Numbered from the stretch's first letter, positions 8,998-17,774 are shown. The stretch: DNA of 64,000 nt from Marinomonas sp. KMM3893 (GCF_004352855.1 NZ_SJSC01000002.1:620001-684000); one strand, 5' to 3'. Made by a program: numbers and translations. The notes: generated by a model not told the origin, from the letters alone.

Positions 8998-9047
8998 CTC
9001 CGGAGGCGAAGGCCGGAGGTTCGAACCCTCTCGGGTGTACCATTTCC
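8998..9047 (+). repeat. attR: right 50-bp direct repeat
   Basis: A perfect copy of 295-344, giving a duplicated 3' half of tRNA-Arg from the anticodon loop through CCA. The 5' half of a tRNA is absent, so no second tRNA is made. It marks the right edge of the island. Confidence 0.9.
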
Positions 9048-9260
9048 CTTGTAAGGCACGTTTTCTCCCTTTGTAGTCTATTGGTTCAGTGCTGTATTTG
9101 GTGGGCGTTTTCCTTCATCTTCCCCCTTTTTCTTGGTTTTAAACCCCTCTTGTTTAGCCGTTTGCTTGAACTCTTTTGTGTGTTTATTCGCGATACTTAT
9201 GCGTTGTTCCATGAAGGAAAAAGGCTATAGTAACGGGTGTGTTTGAGAGGAATGTGATGT

Positions 9261-10196
9261 ATGAATTTTCAAGACCTTGAGGTCGTGTTAAAAGTGGCTG
9301 AATTTCGCAGTATTACTGCGGCGGCAACGAGTTTGGATATGCGTGTGGCAACGGCGAGTGCCGCACTTAAACGCGTGGAAGCTAGCCTTGGGGTGGAGCT
9401 GTTTATCCGCACAACTCGACAGTTGAAACTGTCGCCTGCGGGAGAGCGTTACCTTCCTGAATGTCAGCAGGCTTTGAATACACTGGAAAATGCCAAACAA
9501 GCGGCTCGGGCAGGCTTGGATATTTTGCATGATGAAATACGCATAGCGGTGTCGTCTGATTTGGGTCGTAATATTGTGACGCCTTGGTTAGACACCTTTT
9601 TGAGTGACTATCCAGAGGTCTCCTTACACAGCAATATTACCGATAGCCACATTGATTTCTATCGTGATTCCATCGATATGGCGCTGCGCTATGGGGCACC
9701 AAACGATGCCAGTATGTATGGCTTTAAAATTTGTAACGTACCGCGTTTATTGTGTGCTTCGAAGCAGTATTTGGCACAACATGGGACTCCCCAACACCCA
9801 GATGAGCTGAAAAAATATAATGGTTTGTTTTATCAGTTGCACGACATAGTGCAAGACGAATGGCGCTTTCGTCGAGGAGACGAGCTGTTTAAGGTTAAGC
9901 TGAAAGGCAATCGTGCTTCGAACGATGGCGACCTTGTTAGACGTTGGTGTGTGGCGGGTAATGGTTTGGCCATTAAATCGAGTCTTGATATGTCGAAAGA
10001 CTTGCTCAATGGGGACGTTGAAAGTGTGATGGCTGAGTTCAAACCAACGCCCACAGAACTTTGGTTGGTTTGTCCTAGCCGCCAATCGATCACACCAACC
10101 ATGCGCTTATTACGGGATTTTTTAAGAGACAAAACACACTCGCTTTTGTCGCAAATGGTGGAAAAGAACATTCTAGATAACAGTGTTTTTGATTGA
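9261..10196 (+). CDS. LysR-family transcriptional regulator
   Basis: 311 residues. N-terminal winged helix-turn-helix (residues 1-60: LEVVLKVAEFRSITAAATSLDMRVATASAALKRVE pattern, FIRTTRQLKLSPAGE), then a periplasmic-binding-protein-like effector domain. It is the first gene outside the island. It converges on the TSUP permease gene with 23 bp between stops, so it may regulate the operon that ends there. Its effector is unknown. The start follows GAGG with good spacing. Confidence 0.85.
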   Translation: MNFQDLEVVLKVAEFRSITAAATSLDMRVATASAALKRVEASLGVELFIRTTRQLKLSPAGERYLPECQQALNTLENAKQAARAGLDILHDEIRIAVSSDLGRNIVTPWLDTFLSDYPEVSLHSNITDSHIDFYRDSIDMALRYGAPNDASMYGFKICNVPRLLCASKQYLAQHGTPQHPDELKKYNGLFYQLHDIVQDEWRFRRGDELFKVKLKGNRASNDGDLVRRWCVAGNGLAIKSSLDMSKDLLNGDVESVMAEFKPTPTELWLVCPSRQSITPTMRLLRDFLRDKTHSLLSQMVEKNILDNSVFD

Positions 10197-10219
10197 TCTA
10201 ACACATACTATCTTTTGCA

Positions 10220-10963
10220 TCATAGACTTCCGAAAATGCCCGAGACCAGCATTTTGACGCCAGTTACCAATAACACAAGATAGCTGATTCTATAGATCCA
10301 TTGTTGGGAAATAATGGTGACAAGCCAGACGCCTGTTCGAACGCCTATAAAGGCGATAGGAATAAGCACTAACGATGTGGTTAGGTTACTGGCGTTGAGT
10401 TCTCCTAAGTATGCATACGGAATGAGCTTCATCCCGTTTAGGGCCGCAAAGAAGACCACACTGGTTGCTATGTACTCTTCTTTTGGTAACGTCTTAGGCA
10501 GAAGGTGCATGGTTGCAGGAGGCCCGCCGGCATGGGCTATCGTGCTGGCAAATCCTGAGAGCATAGACAGTGCATAGCCCTGAGATGGACGATTAGTGGG
10601 GGCTTTTTGGACGAGAAACTTTTGCCCTAAAAAAGCCAAAGCGAGCCCGCCAATGATCCATTCAACCGTGGTGCTAGGAAGAGACCCCATAAAGAAAGAA
10701 GCAATAATGACGCCTATGGTCGCCGCCGGCAGCATGCTTTTCAGTTCGCGGTAATTACAGTGCTTGCGATGGTAGATCAAGGCCATTACATCCATGATGC
10801 ATAACAACGGCAGTAAAATAGCCGCCGCCTGCAGCGGTGAAATGGTCATCGCGATTAATGGCACAGACAGCATTCCTAAAATCCCACCAACACCGCCTTT
10901 GCCCATACCATAGAAAAAAACAGCGGGCACAGCCGCCACATAAAACCAAATATCAGTGATCAT
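10220..10963 (-). CDS. TSUP-family (TauE/SafE) membrane permease
   Basis: 247 residues, almost entirely hydrophobic, with about 7-8 membrane helices. A glycine/proline-rich first loop (FFYGMGKGGVGGILGMLSVPL) and an internal-repeat counterpart (GFASTIAHAGGPPATMHLLP) are the hallmarks of the TSUP family, which exports sulfite, organosulfonates or other small anions. It is the last gene of a probable minus-strand operon with an OpuAC-like protein, a secreted yellow-family protein and an ABM monooxygenase. The substrate cannot be read from sequence. Confidence 0.82.
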   Translation of the reverse strand: MITDIWFYVAAVPAVFFYGMGKGGVGGILGMLSVPLIAMTISPLQAAAILLPLLCIMDVMALIYHRKHCNYRELKSMLPAATIGVIIASFFMGSLPSTTVEWIIGGLALAFLGQKFLVQKAPTNRPSQGYALSMLSGFASTIAHAGGPPATMHLLPKTLPKEEYIATSVVFFAALNGMKLIPYAYLGELNASNLTTSLVLIPIAFIGVRTGVWLVTIISQQWIYRISYLVLLVTGVKMLVSGIFGSL

Positions 10964-11033
10964 AATGTACTCAGATAAGTAAAATGACTAAGGGTGGCCT
11001 TAGTCATTTACTAGAACAGATGGAAAAGTAAGA

Positions 11034-11828
11034 TTAAGCGATGTGCTGGTTGGCACTATTGTCTAGCCAAGCGCGGGTGACTTGATCGAGCGGTAAGCCT
11101 TCACGACAGACTTGATAATCCAAAGCGGCAATAATGTCATTTGAGAAGCGTAATGCATCTAATGCTTCTCGTTGATGAGCGCTAAAAATAGCGGCGCGGT
11201 CTTCTCGCACTAATAACACGGCTCTGTCGACAATACCGAGCATTCCTTTAGGATCGGCTATTTCACGGATCGCGAATTTATGATGCAGAAACTGCGGTTT
11301 CCATAAGGGAACAATGACCCACTCTTTCTTTTCGACGGCTTGTTCAAACGCCTCAAAGCAGTCTTCTTCTGTGCCTGTATGAAAACGGTAGCCTGCGTTA
11401 CTTAGGCCGTATTCTTCCATCATGCTAATCGAAAAACGAGTGATGCCTGCTCCCGGATTGATGCCTTGAATGTCTTTATTCATGCGCGGCAACACATCGG
11501 CTTTCAGTAAGTCGCTTACTTGCGAGACAGCGTCGGCGGGCACGTACTCAGGCACACCCCATAGCGCATAAGGTTGATAGTGTAGTCCGAGTTCTAGCAG
11601 GGGCTGAGCGGATTCGGCATCGGCTTTATAGAGGCCGTGGCTTGAGGGTAACCAAGCGGACGCCAGCATATCGATTTCCCCCGATTTTAGTTTGAGGAAA
11701 TTCTCTTGGTGAGGGGAATAAACCCTTTCAACTGCAAATCCCATATCTTGTAAAACATGGCGAATAATGGACGCAGTTACCCGATGGAAAGAGAGGTCAG
11801 TCACTCCCATTGTGATGATTTTGGACAT
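11034..11828 (-). CDS. OpuAC-like glycine betaine/choline-type binding protein without signal peptide
   Basis: 264 residues from the ATG at 11828 (MSKIITMG). An upstream ATG at 11903 would add 25 residues that do not form a convincing signal peptide. The fold pattern is that of substrate-binding domains of quaternary-amine ABC importers (ITMGVTDLSFHRVTASIIRHVLQ; MLASAWLPSSHGLY; WVIVPLWKPQFLHHKF, with an aromatic-rich ligand pocket). No ABC permease or ATPase lies nearby and there is no evident export signal or lipobox. It may act in the cytoplasm as a ligand sensor or enzyme-like homologue. It is probably co-transcribed with the TSUP gene 70 bp downstream. Confidence 0.72.
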   Translation of the reverse strand: MSKIITMGVTDLSFHRVTASIIRHVLQDMGFAVERVYSPHQENFLKLKSGEIDMLASAWLPSSHGLYKADAESAQPLLELGLHYQPYALWGVPEYVPADAVSQVSDLLKADVLPRMNKDIQGINPGAGITRFSISMMEEYGLSNAGYRFHTGTEEDCFEAFEQAVEKKEWVIVPLWKPQFLHHKFAIREIADPKGMLGIVDRAVLLVREDRAAIFSAHQREALDALRFSNDIIAALDYQVCREGLPLDQVTRAWLDNSANQHIA

Positions 11829-11919
11829 AATAATGCAGTTCTCAATAAAAGATGGTGAAGAGATAAGCAGAGTGTTGTGAGCAATAAAGCAGGGGCGAGT
11901 CACCCCTGCTGTTGGTGAG

Positions 11920-13011
11920 TTAGTGCTGGTTCAGCTTGATGCGTAGTACATGGAAGGGCTTAGTTGCGCCTTCTTTGCCGGCATTAAGCACAGGCGTTAG
12001 GCTCAGCGAGTTTTGTGTAACGTATAGGTAACCCTTGTGGATGGAGAAACCGTCCGCCCAAGACAGCAATTTTTTATCTTGAGCAAAGAGGCGATACCCC
12101 TCTTTTTCATTGAATATACCAATTGCGTCCTTTTCGACATCGCCGACATAAATGTCGCCATTGTCTGCCATGATCATGCCGTCGCTAGGGCGTTTTTCAC
12201 CATAGAACTCAATGCTGTTTGCCAACTCTTTTGTGGACAAGTTGTCATTCGCTAGCGCGTCTGCAGGTAGGCGATAGATAACGCTACCGTTTACCGTACC
12301 GAAATAGACCCATTTCTTTTTAGCGTCCATTGTAATCGGGTTCAAGCCTAGGTAAATCGCGTGCTTTTTACCGTCTTCACGTTTGGTAGACATCAAGGCG
12401 CCATCAACCACCATATCGTGATGCGGTGCTAACAAAGCTTTGTTTGCTTCAAGTACTCGGCGTGATGTGCCTGTTTTCAAGTCGACAACAATAAAAGCTG
12501 GCGCTGGCTCACCGTATAGGTTGCCTAAGCTGGTGTCTGCAATGTAGATCTTGTTGCGTTTAGTGTCGACAACAAAGTCTTGTAAAAACGAGTTGGACGC
12601 CATCGCTTTAGGGTCGATCTTAATGCGTTTGAATAATGTGTTGTGAACCGTGTCCCAAGCGACAATTTGTGCTGGGGCCGTGGCGCTGCCCATGTCTAGA
12701 ATCCAAACGACGCCATCTTTGGTGCTGTCGATACCGATAACGGCAGATAAGCCGACTTTGCCTTTGTCTGGGCCATCAGCCCAATCTTTGGTTGGGAAAG
12801 GCACGGTAGAGCCGTCTTTCAGCAATTCAACCACTCGGTATGTTGGGTTATCTAGTGGCTGCATAGACAAAAAAGTGCGGCCTTGCTCTGTGACCGTGAT
12901 GTTGCCAGGACGTGAGCTTGTGAGGGTCGCGACCTGTTCAATATCGGCGGCTTGGGCAGTACTGATCAGTGTTGTGGCCGCTAATGCCGCCGATAAAATA
13001 ATGTTTTTCAT
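11920..13011 (-). CDS. secreted major royal jelly/yellow-family protein
   Basis: 363 residues. Residues 1-21 are a clear signal peptide (MKNIILSAALAATTLISTAQA). The rest looks like a six-bladed propeller of the yellow/MRJP family, related to SMP-30/gluconolactonases: GVVWILDMGSATAPAQIVAWD, FVVDTKRNKIYIADTSLG, LNPITMDAKKKWVYFG, PSDGMIMADNGDIYVGDV. Bacterial members are periplasmic or extracellular with mostly unknown activity (lactonase-like or ligand binding). It lies between ABM monooxygenase and OpuAC-like genes on the same strand with short gaps, so a shared small-molecule pathway is plausible. Confidence 0.82.
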   Translation of the reverse strand: MKNIILSAALAATTLISTAQAADIEQVATLTSSRPGNITVTEQGRTFLSMQPLDNPTYRVVELLKDGSTVPFPTKDWADGPDKGKVGLSAVIGIDSTKDGVVWILDMGSATAPAQIVAWDTVHNTLFKRIKIDPKAMASNSFLQDFVVDTKRNKIYIADTSLGNLYGEPAPAFIVVDLKTGTSRRVLEANKALLAPHHDMVVDGALMSTKREDGKKHAIYLGLNPITMDAKKKWVYFGTVNGSVIYRLPADALANDNLSTKELANSIEFYGEKRPSDGMIMADNGDIYVGDVEKDAIGIFNEKEGYRLFAQDKKLLSWADGFSIHKGYLYVTQNSLSLTPVLNAGKEGATKPFHVLRIKLNQH

Positions 13012-13079
13012 GTTACATCTCGCAAAATATTATGTCTCTTAGTGGTCTAAGAGACAGGGTGAAGGGGTGAGAGGCGTGC

Positions 13080-13370
13080 TTAAGAAATGTGAGTCATTTC
13101 ATTTAGTACAAAGGAAGTCACCGCGCTTTCAGTGGCTTCTACATACTCCGCTAGGTGGCTGTTACCCATGTGCGCTTGCCATAACTCACGTGATTCCCAG
13201 TTCTCATAGAACATAAAATGCGTGGCTAGTTGGTTATCTTGATGAAGGTCGTAGTTGATGCAGCCTTCTTCGGCGCGAGTGACATCAATCAGTTTCAGCA
13301 AAGCGGTTTTGACGAGTTCAACTTTGTCTTCTTTTGCTACGATATGGGCAACGACGGTTAATTTAGTCAT
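13080..13370 (-). CDS. antibiotic biosynthesis monooxygenase (ABM) domain protein
   Basis: 96 residues, the size of single-domain YgiN-type quinol monooxygenases. Motifs: TVVAHIVAKEDKVELVKTALLKLI, EEGCINYDLHQD, FMFYENWESRELWQAHM. These proteins are dimeric alpha/beta barrels acting on quinols or reactive carbonyls, or as ligand-binding domains. First gene of the probable minus-strand operon ending at 10220. Confidence 0.85.
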   Translation of the reverse strand: MTKLTVVAHIVAKEDKVELVKTALLKLIDVTRAEEGCINYDLHQDNQLATHFMFYENWESRELWQAHMGNSHLAEYVEATESAVTSFVLNEMTHIS

Positions 13371-13683
13371 GGTTCAATCCTAATGGTTTTTTATAGTGAA
13401 GGTGTGCCAGATGCCACCTTGTGCCTGTTCAATAGGCACATAGTATGGAGGTTATGGCAGTGGATAAAGCGCTTAAAAACGGAATGATTTTCAAATTAAA
13501 ATTGAAAGATTTTGAGCTGGGTGATTGTTACCCTAAGCGCTAGGCTTAAAAAGCGTTCGAAATGATTGTCCGCTATCCTCTGGTTATCTTTGAGTATCCT
13601 CTGGTGTAAAAAAGGCAGAGAAAGGCGCATAAAAAAGCACTCAGTGTTGAGTGCTTTTAGTGGGTCTTTTAACAGAAAAGAAC
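13371..13683. other. intergenic with promoter region of ABM gene and a terminator
   Basis: About 313 bp between two minus-strand genes. It holds the terminator of the upstream oxidoreductase gene (13631-13658). The rest should carry the promoter for the ABM operon; no clear -35/-10 pair is called. Confidence 0.5.
13631..13658 (-). terminator. rho-independent terminator of the zinc-type oxidoreductase gene
   Basis: An 11-bp perfect stem AAAAGCACTCA/TGAGTGCTTTT with a 4-base loop. A T tract follows on the minus strand, 25 bp after the stop at 13684. Confidence 0.8.
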
Positions 13684-14709
13684 TTAAAACTGAATTGCGG
13701 TTTTCCCAATGGATCGGCTGCTTTCAATGCGTTGGTGAGCGGTTTTGAACACCTCTGCCCTGAACCCCGTTAAGGTTTCAGTTAACAAGGATTTTAAGCG
13801 TCCAGCGTCCAGTAAATTGGCGATTTGGAATAAAATCTCTTGTTGTTTGATCATGTCGTCAGTTTGGAACAAGGAGCGAGTAAACATAAGTTCCCAAATA
13901 AAACCTGCGGATTTACCTTGTAGTTTTGATAGATCAACGCCCCCATCAAACTCAACGATAGAGCTGATAAAGCCTTGAGGCGCAATCAGTTCAACCATCG
14001 CATCCCAATGGCCTTTGGTGTCCGCAACATTGAAAATATAGTCAACGTGCTCAATGCCTTGCGCTCGAACAGAGTTAACAAGATCATGATGGTTAACCAC
14101 ATAATCCGCGCCCATTTCCGTTACCCACTTCTCGGTTTCTGGTCGAGACGCGGTCGCAATAACCGTCAGGTTTGTTAGTTGCTTAGCGATTTGTATAGTC
14201 GAAGAGCCGACACCGCCAGCACCGCCAATAACCAAGAGTGTTTTCTTTTCTGTTGGCGTAACTCTTAGGCGATCGAAAAGAGCTTCCCAAGCGGTCAGAG
14301 AGACGAGCGGCATAACCGCTGCTTCGGCATCAGTTAGGCTTTTAGGGGCATGCGCTGTGATGCGATGATCAACGGCTTGGTATTCTGCATTCGACCCTGG
14401 ACGAGTCACATCACCCGCGTAAAAAACACGATCGCCAATATTAAAACCGCTGACTTTTTCACCTTTGTCGACAACGATACCAACCGCGTCATAGCCAATA
14501 ACTTTAGGCTGTTCTAGGGTTTTGTCGGCCGCTGAACGAATGCGAATCTTGGCGTCTGCTGGGTTGATCGAATTGGCTGTGACCTGTACTAACAAGTCAT
14601 GCTCACCGGGTTTTGGTAAGTCTAGCGTGATCTCCACTAAGCTGTTTTCTTGCTCAATAGCTAGGGACTGAGTAAAGCCAACGGCTTTCATCGTAGAAGG
14701 TAAAGACAT
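13684..14709 (-). CDS. zinc-type alcohol dehydrogenase-like quinone oxidoreductase (MDR family)
   Basis: 341 residues. GroES-like N-terminal domain, then a Rossmann domain with VIGGAGGVGSSTIQIAKQL near residue 155 and the family marker SLTAWEALFDRL before it. Structural and catalytic zinc cysteines are lacking, as in NADPH-dependent quinone/enone reductases of the ZADH subgroup. It follows grxB by 37 bp on the same strand, which suggests a shared thiol/electrophile-stress role. The physiological substrate is unknown. Confidence 0.8.
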   Translation of the reverse strand: MSLPSTMKAVGFTQSLAIEQENSLVEITLDLPKPGEHDLLVQVTANSINPADAKIRIRSAADKTLEQPKVIGYDAVGIVVDKGEKVSGFNIGDRVFYAGDVTRPGSNAEYQAVDHRITAHAPKSLTDAEAAVMPLVSLTAWEALFDRLRVTPTEKKTLLVIGGAGGVGSSTIQIAKQLTNLTVIATASRPETEKWVTEMGADYVVNHHDLVNSVRAQGIEHVDYIFNVADTKGHWDAMVELIAPQGFISSIVEFDGGVDLSKLQGKSAGFIWELMFTRSLFQTDDMIKQQEILFQIANLLDAGRLKSLLTETLTGFRAEVFKTAHQRIESSRSIGKTAIQF

Positions 14710-14746
14710 AGTCTGCTCCGTTAAAATAGAAGAATGAATGTAACGC

Positions 14747-15379
14747 TTACTTTAGAAGCGACAAGGGTAAGTGAGTGCTTTGGTTTTGCATCCAGGTGTC
14801 TAATTGAATAGGCCATTGGACGCTGTCTTCGGAATAAAAGCCGCGTAAAATCGAGAAATAAATGGCTTGATCGATTAAAGGAAGTTGAGACACGCCACCT
14901 TTAAAACAAAGGTACTTTTCAGCTTCTAGAATGAGCGGATTAAGGTAGTTAACTATCTCTCCTGTCTGCTCAAGTAAACGCTCAAAATTCAGCGTTTGCG
15001 TGTGTTTTTTCTCTCTCCATAGGGCTTTGCTTTCAGGCTTTAAAAACTCTTTTAACGACAAATTTGCCCACCGAGGGTAGCCAATGGCTTGCAGCAATGG
15101 AAACGCACGGCTTTGCCAATCAAGAGTATTTGCGGTGGCTGGTGCCGCCGTTGGATGATTTTTCAAAGACAGCAAGTACTGAATGATGTCGCCACTTTCT
15201 GCCATAGGTTCGCCATCTTCTTTAATCAGCAGTGGAACCATTTTGGTGCCAATGAATTTGTTGATGGTTGTGTTGTCGTCGTAATCTACGACAGTTTCTT
15301 TTATCTGGATGCCAAGAGAAGCCGCCACATAGCGAACACGAGCGCAAAAAGGGCAGTGTTCATAAATATACATTTCCAT
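14747..15379 (-). CDS. grxB: glutaredoxin 2 (GrxB-type)
   Basis: 210 residues, matching the GST-like glutaredoxin 2 family rather than small glutaredoxins. The active site CPFC lies in YIYEHCPFCARVR (residues 4-16), followed by KMVPLLIKEDGEPMAESGDIIQYL for glutathione binding and an all-helical C-terminal domain. It reduces protein disulfides with glutathione. First gene of a two-gene unit with the downstream oxidoreductase and divergent from the GntR gene. Confidence 0.88.
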   Translation of the reverse strand: MEMYIYEHCPFCARVRYVAASLGIQIKETVVDYDDNTTINKFIGTKMVPLLIKEDGEPMAESGDIIQYLLSLKNHPTAAPATANTLDWQSRAFPLLQAIGYPRWANLSLKEFLKPESKALWREKKHTQTLNFERLLEQTGEIVNYLNPLILEAEKYLCFKGGVSQLPLIDQAIYFSILRGFYSEDSVQWPIQLDTWMQNQSTHLPLSLLK

Positions 15380-15758
15380 TGAGTAACACCTTTTTGAAAC
15401 CCTAATAAAAGGGTTCTGAGTCGAATGAGATAGAGTCGTTGGAAGTAGAATAACGAAGAGGGTGCGCCAGAAAAACGCGCTTATAGCGGAATAACTATCA
15501 AATTTTTTTGGATAATAAGCCTCATTTGTTTAATAGAAACTGGATAGTCGGTGTGTTTTTGTGGCCATTGGCTTGGTTCGAGCTTGGACTAAGCTTTGTC
15601 AAAGGAGAGGATTGCGTGCATCTTGCCTTTTTCTTCTGTGAGGGAGGTGGTATTTTCTTAGAGCAAAGATAGCAGAATGTCAGATTTAGATGGTTTGAGT
15701 CTGGCAATAGTGTGGTGTTTGTATAAAATAATCGTCATTTACTCAATAAGAATTCTTT
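15380..15758. other. intergenic between divergent grxB and GntR regulator
   Basis: About 379 bp that must contain both promoters. An imperfect hairpin CCCTAATAAAAGGG lies at about 15401. A short minus-strand frame (15522-15707) has no recognisable protein character and is not called. No operator like those found elsewhere in the window is seen. Confidence 0.5.
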
Positions 15759-16526
15759 ATGTCGTTCAGTGGTCGTCGCTACCAACAAGTCGGTAAGCAA
15801 ATTCGAAATACATTACTCTCTGGCGAGTTGCCCGTTGGTGGGCGCTTACCTTCAGAGCGTGATCTCAGTGAGCGTTACGGCGCTAGCCGAGCGACCATTC
15901 GAGAAGCGATTATCATGCTGGAGCTGCAAGGCTTAGTAGAAGTGAAACAAGGTTCGGGCATTTTTTTCGTCGAGAATGTGGACAATAATTCATTGATTGG
16001 CGAAGCCGAAAGCAGCATTGGCCCTTTTGAACTGTTACAAGCTCGTCAATTGCTAGAGACCAATATCGCGTCTTTTGCCGCGACACAAATCACCGCCGCG
16101 CATGTGCGTGAAATGCGAGCCTTGTTGAAGGCGCAAGAAGAAGAAATCAATGGCGACAGTAAGCGCTTCAATGAGCTAGATCATAATTTCCATATGGTGA
16201 TCGCAGACGCAACGCAAAACAATATGTTGATTCAGATGGCCCAGTCTATGTGGGACAGTGTGAGAACGGAAAACCCATTATGGGACGCCTTGAATGAACA
16301 GTATTTTCATGAGAAACGTTTGCAGTCTCTTTGGCTGTCTGACCATAAAAACATTTTAATCGCATTGCAAAAACGCTCACCTCAAGAAACCAAGCAAGCG
16401 GTGTGGCAGCACATTGAAAACGCCAAAAAAGAGCTGTTTAAACTGTCGAATGTTGAAGAGCCAGACTTTGAAGGTTATTTGTTCGCCGCCAATGCGGTGC
16501 CCACGTTAAATAATGATGTTGACTAA
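15759..16526 (+). CDS. GntR-family (FadR/FCD subfamily) transcriptional regulator
   Basis: 255 residues. N-terminal winged helix (GGRLPSERDLSERYGASRATIREAIIMLELQGLVEVKQGSGIFF, ~28-72), then an all-helical FCD ligand domain with the metal-binding pattern (DHNFHMVIADATQN and later histidines near residue 190). The closest named relatives are ExuR/UxuR/LgoR-type repressors of sugar-acid catabolism. It is followed by a LacI gene and the acid-sugar cluster. It resembles the GntR protein at 36611, so the two are probably paralogues. Confidence 0.85.
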   Translation: MSFSGRRYQQVGKQIRNTLLSGELPVGGRLPSERDLSERYGASRATIREAIIMLELQGLVEVKQGSGIFFVENVDNNSLIGEAESSIGPFELLQARQLLETNIASFAATQITAAHVREMRALLKAQEEEINGDSKRFNELDHNFHMVIADATQNNMLIQMAQSMWDSVRTENPLWDALNEQYFHEKRLQSLWLSDHKNILIALQKRSPQETKQAVWQHIENAKKELFKLSNVEEPDFEGYLFAANAVPTLNNDVD

Positions 16527-16592
16527 ATTCCCCGTTGCCACGCTCAATGCTTTGTGGGTATATAAGAGTAAGTGTCTACGGAAGCCAAGATA

Positions 16593-17618
16593 ATGGTACA
16601 AAAAAAACATTTAACCCTGAAAGACATTGCGAAAGAGTTAGGCGTGTCTACTGCCACTGTGTCTCTGGCGATCAATAATAGCTCCCTGGTTGCGGAAAAA
16701 ACTCGCCTACTGGTGCTCTCAAAAATCAAAGAAGTGGGTTATGTTTATAACCGCCGAGCCGCGAGCTTGATCACAGGTAAGAGCGGCATGGTTGGTTTGG
16801 CCGTACACGATTTTACTAACCCATATTTTACTGAAGTGTGTGCCAGCGCCGAGAAAACGCTCGCGCAAGAAGGGCGCATGTCTTTGTTGTGCAATAGCCA
16901 CGAATCGTTAGCGCTGCAAGAACGTTTTATTAACGCATTAATCGAGCATAACTCCGACGGTTTGTTGTTGTGCCCTGTGGTTGGCACCGAGGTGGCACAG
17001 CTGCAGCCTTTGTTAACGCGTGGTTTGCCGACTGTGTTAGTGACACGAGATGTGGAAGGCGCCAATATGGATTTCGTCGGCAATGACGAACGTTATTCTT
17101 TGCACCTTGCTACCCGCCATTTGATTAATCTAGGCCATAAGCGCATTGCGTTTGTCGGGGGCAATCTTGATGCCAAAGCCGCCAGAGACCGACGCTCGGG
17201 TTATGTCGATGCGTTGAAATTAAACAATTTGCCCTTTGATGAGGGCTTGTTGTTTGATTGTGAAAACAGCTCTGAAGCCGCTGAAAAAATCCTCCCTGAC
17301 ATATTGTCCATCGACTCACCACCAACGGCCATCGTCGGTTTTTCTGATCTGATTGCGCTGGGGGTGATCTCGGGTTTGATCGAGTTGGGTTTGCAACCGG
17401 GCAAAGACATTGCTGTGGTGGGGTGTGACAATATTTCGGAAAGTAGCCGTCATTATTCTCAGCTTACGACGGTGAATGTACAAAAATCACAAATCGGTCA
17501 GATGGCCGCGACCTTTCTTTTTCAGCGTTTGCTGAATCCACAGATGCCGCCACAAAGAAAGATTTTTGAATCTGAATTAGTGATTCGTCGTTCTTGCGGT
17601 GCTTATCTCGCTAGTTAA
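16593..17618 (+). CDS. LacI-family transcriptional regulator
   Basis: 341 residues from the ATG at 16593 (MVQKKHLTLKDIAKELGVSTATVS); a GTG at 16572 would add seven residues. The N-terminal HTH and hinge (LKDIAKELGVSTATVSLAINNSSLVAEKTR) precede a PBP-I-type sugar-binding domain (GMVGLAVHDFTNPYF; GHKRIAFVGGN; PTAIVGFSDLIALGVISGL). It immediately precedes the dehydratase/ABC importer operon, whose promoter region carries identical 16-bp palindromes with the central CG typical of LacI operators. It is very likely the local repressor, released by a sugar acid or sugar. Confidence 0.88.
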   Translation: MVQKKHLTLKDIAKELGVSTATVSLAINNSSLVAEKTRLLVLSKIKEVGYVYNRRAASLITGKSGMVGLAVHDFTNPYFTEVCASAEKTLAQEGRMSLLCNSHESLALQERFINALIEHNSDGLLLCPVVGTEVAQLQPLLTRGLPTVLVTRDVEGANMDFVGNDERYSLHLATRHLINLGHKRIAFVGGNLDAKAARDRRSGYVDALKLNNLPFDEGLLFDCENSSEAAEKILPDILSIDSPPTAIVGFSDLIALGVISGLIELGLQPGKDIAVVGCDNISESSRHYSQLTTVNVQKSQIGQMAATFLFQRLLNPQMPPQRKIFESELVIRRSCGAYLAS

Positions 17619-17670
17619 TTGTTTTCCTTTATAAAAAGTCGAGTTTGTTGACGCTGCGTTCGAAATGAAA

Positions 17671-17686
17671 TTTAAATCGATTTAAA
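17671..17686. promoter_or_regulatory. LacI-type operator, copy 1
   Basis: TTTAAATCGATTTAAA, a perfect 16-bp palindrome with central CG, about 90 bp upstream of the dehydratase start. Copy 2 is 52 bp away centre to centre, close to five helical turns, which would suit looping or cooperative binding. Confidence 0.8.
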
Positions 17687-17722
17687 AACAGCCTTGCCTG
17701 TGCTTTTGCTTTGCGCTATAAA

Positions 17723-17738
17723 TTTAAATCGATTTAAA
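17723..17738. promoter_or_regulatory. LacI-type operator, copy 2
   Basis: The same 16-bp palindrome TTTAAATCGATTTAAA, ending 36 bp before the GTG start of the dehydratase gene, where a bound repressor would block the promoter or early transcription. Confidence 0.8.
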
Positions 17739-17774
17739 AAATAACAATAAAACGCTTTGTTTTGGAGATAAATA

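Larger units (their letters stand above)
295..9047. mobile_element. tRNA-Arg-integrated genomic island (~8.7 kb)
   Basis: The island is bounded by perfect 50-bp direct repeats at 295-344 and 8998-9047, the left copy being the 3' half of tRNA-Arg from the anticodon loop on. This is the usual footprint of tyrosine-recombinase integration at a tRNA gene. Contents in order: truncated recombinase, SLOG-membrane protein, propeller-membrane protein, TIR protein, an IS5-family element, and an IS3 relic. No intact integrase is seen, so excision would need a recombinase supplied from elsewhere. The flanks at 1-262 and from 9048 on should be contiguous in island-free relatives. Confidence 0.88.

Noticed and set aside
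295..9047. Prophage
   Set aside because: No capsid, tail, terminase, lysis or phage-repressor genes; only recombinase remains, IS elements and the TIR operon.
8988..9230. 80-codon plus-strand frame over attR
   Set aside because: It starts inside the duplicated tRNA sequence and has no protein-like pattern; an artefact of the att repeat.
15522..15707. 61-codon minus-strand frame between grxB and the GntR gene
   Set aside because: Low-complexity Ser/Pro/Lys sequence without start signals, in a divergent promoter region.
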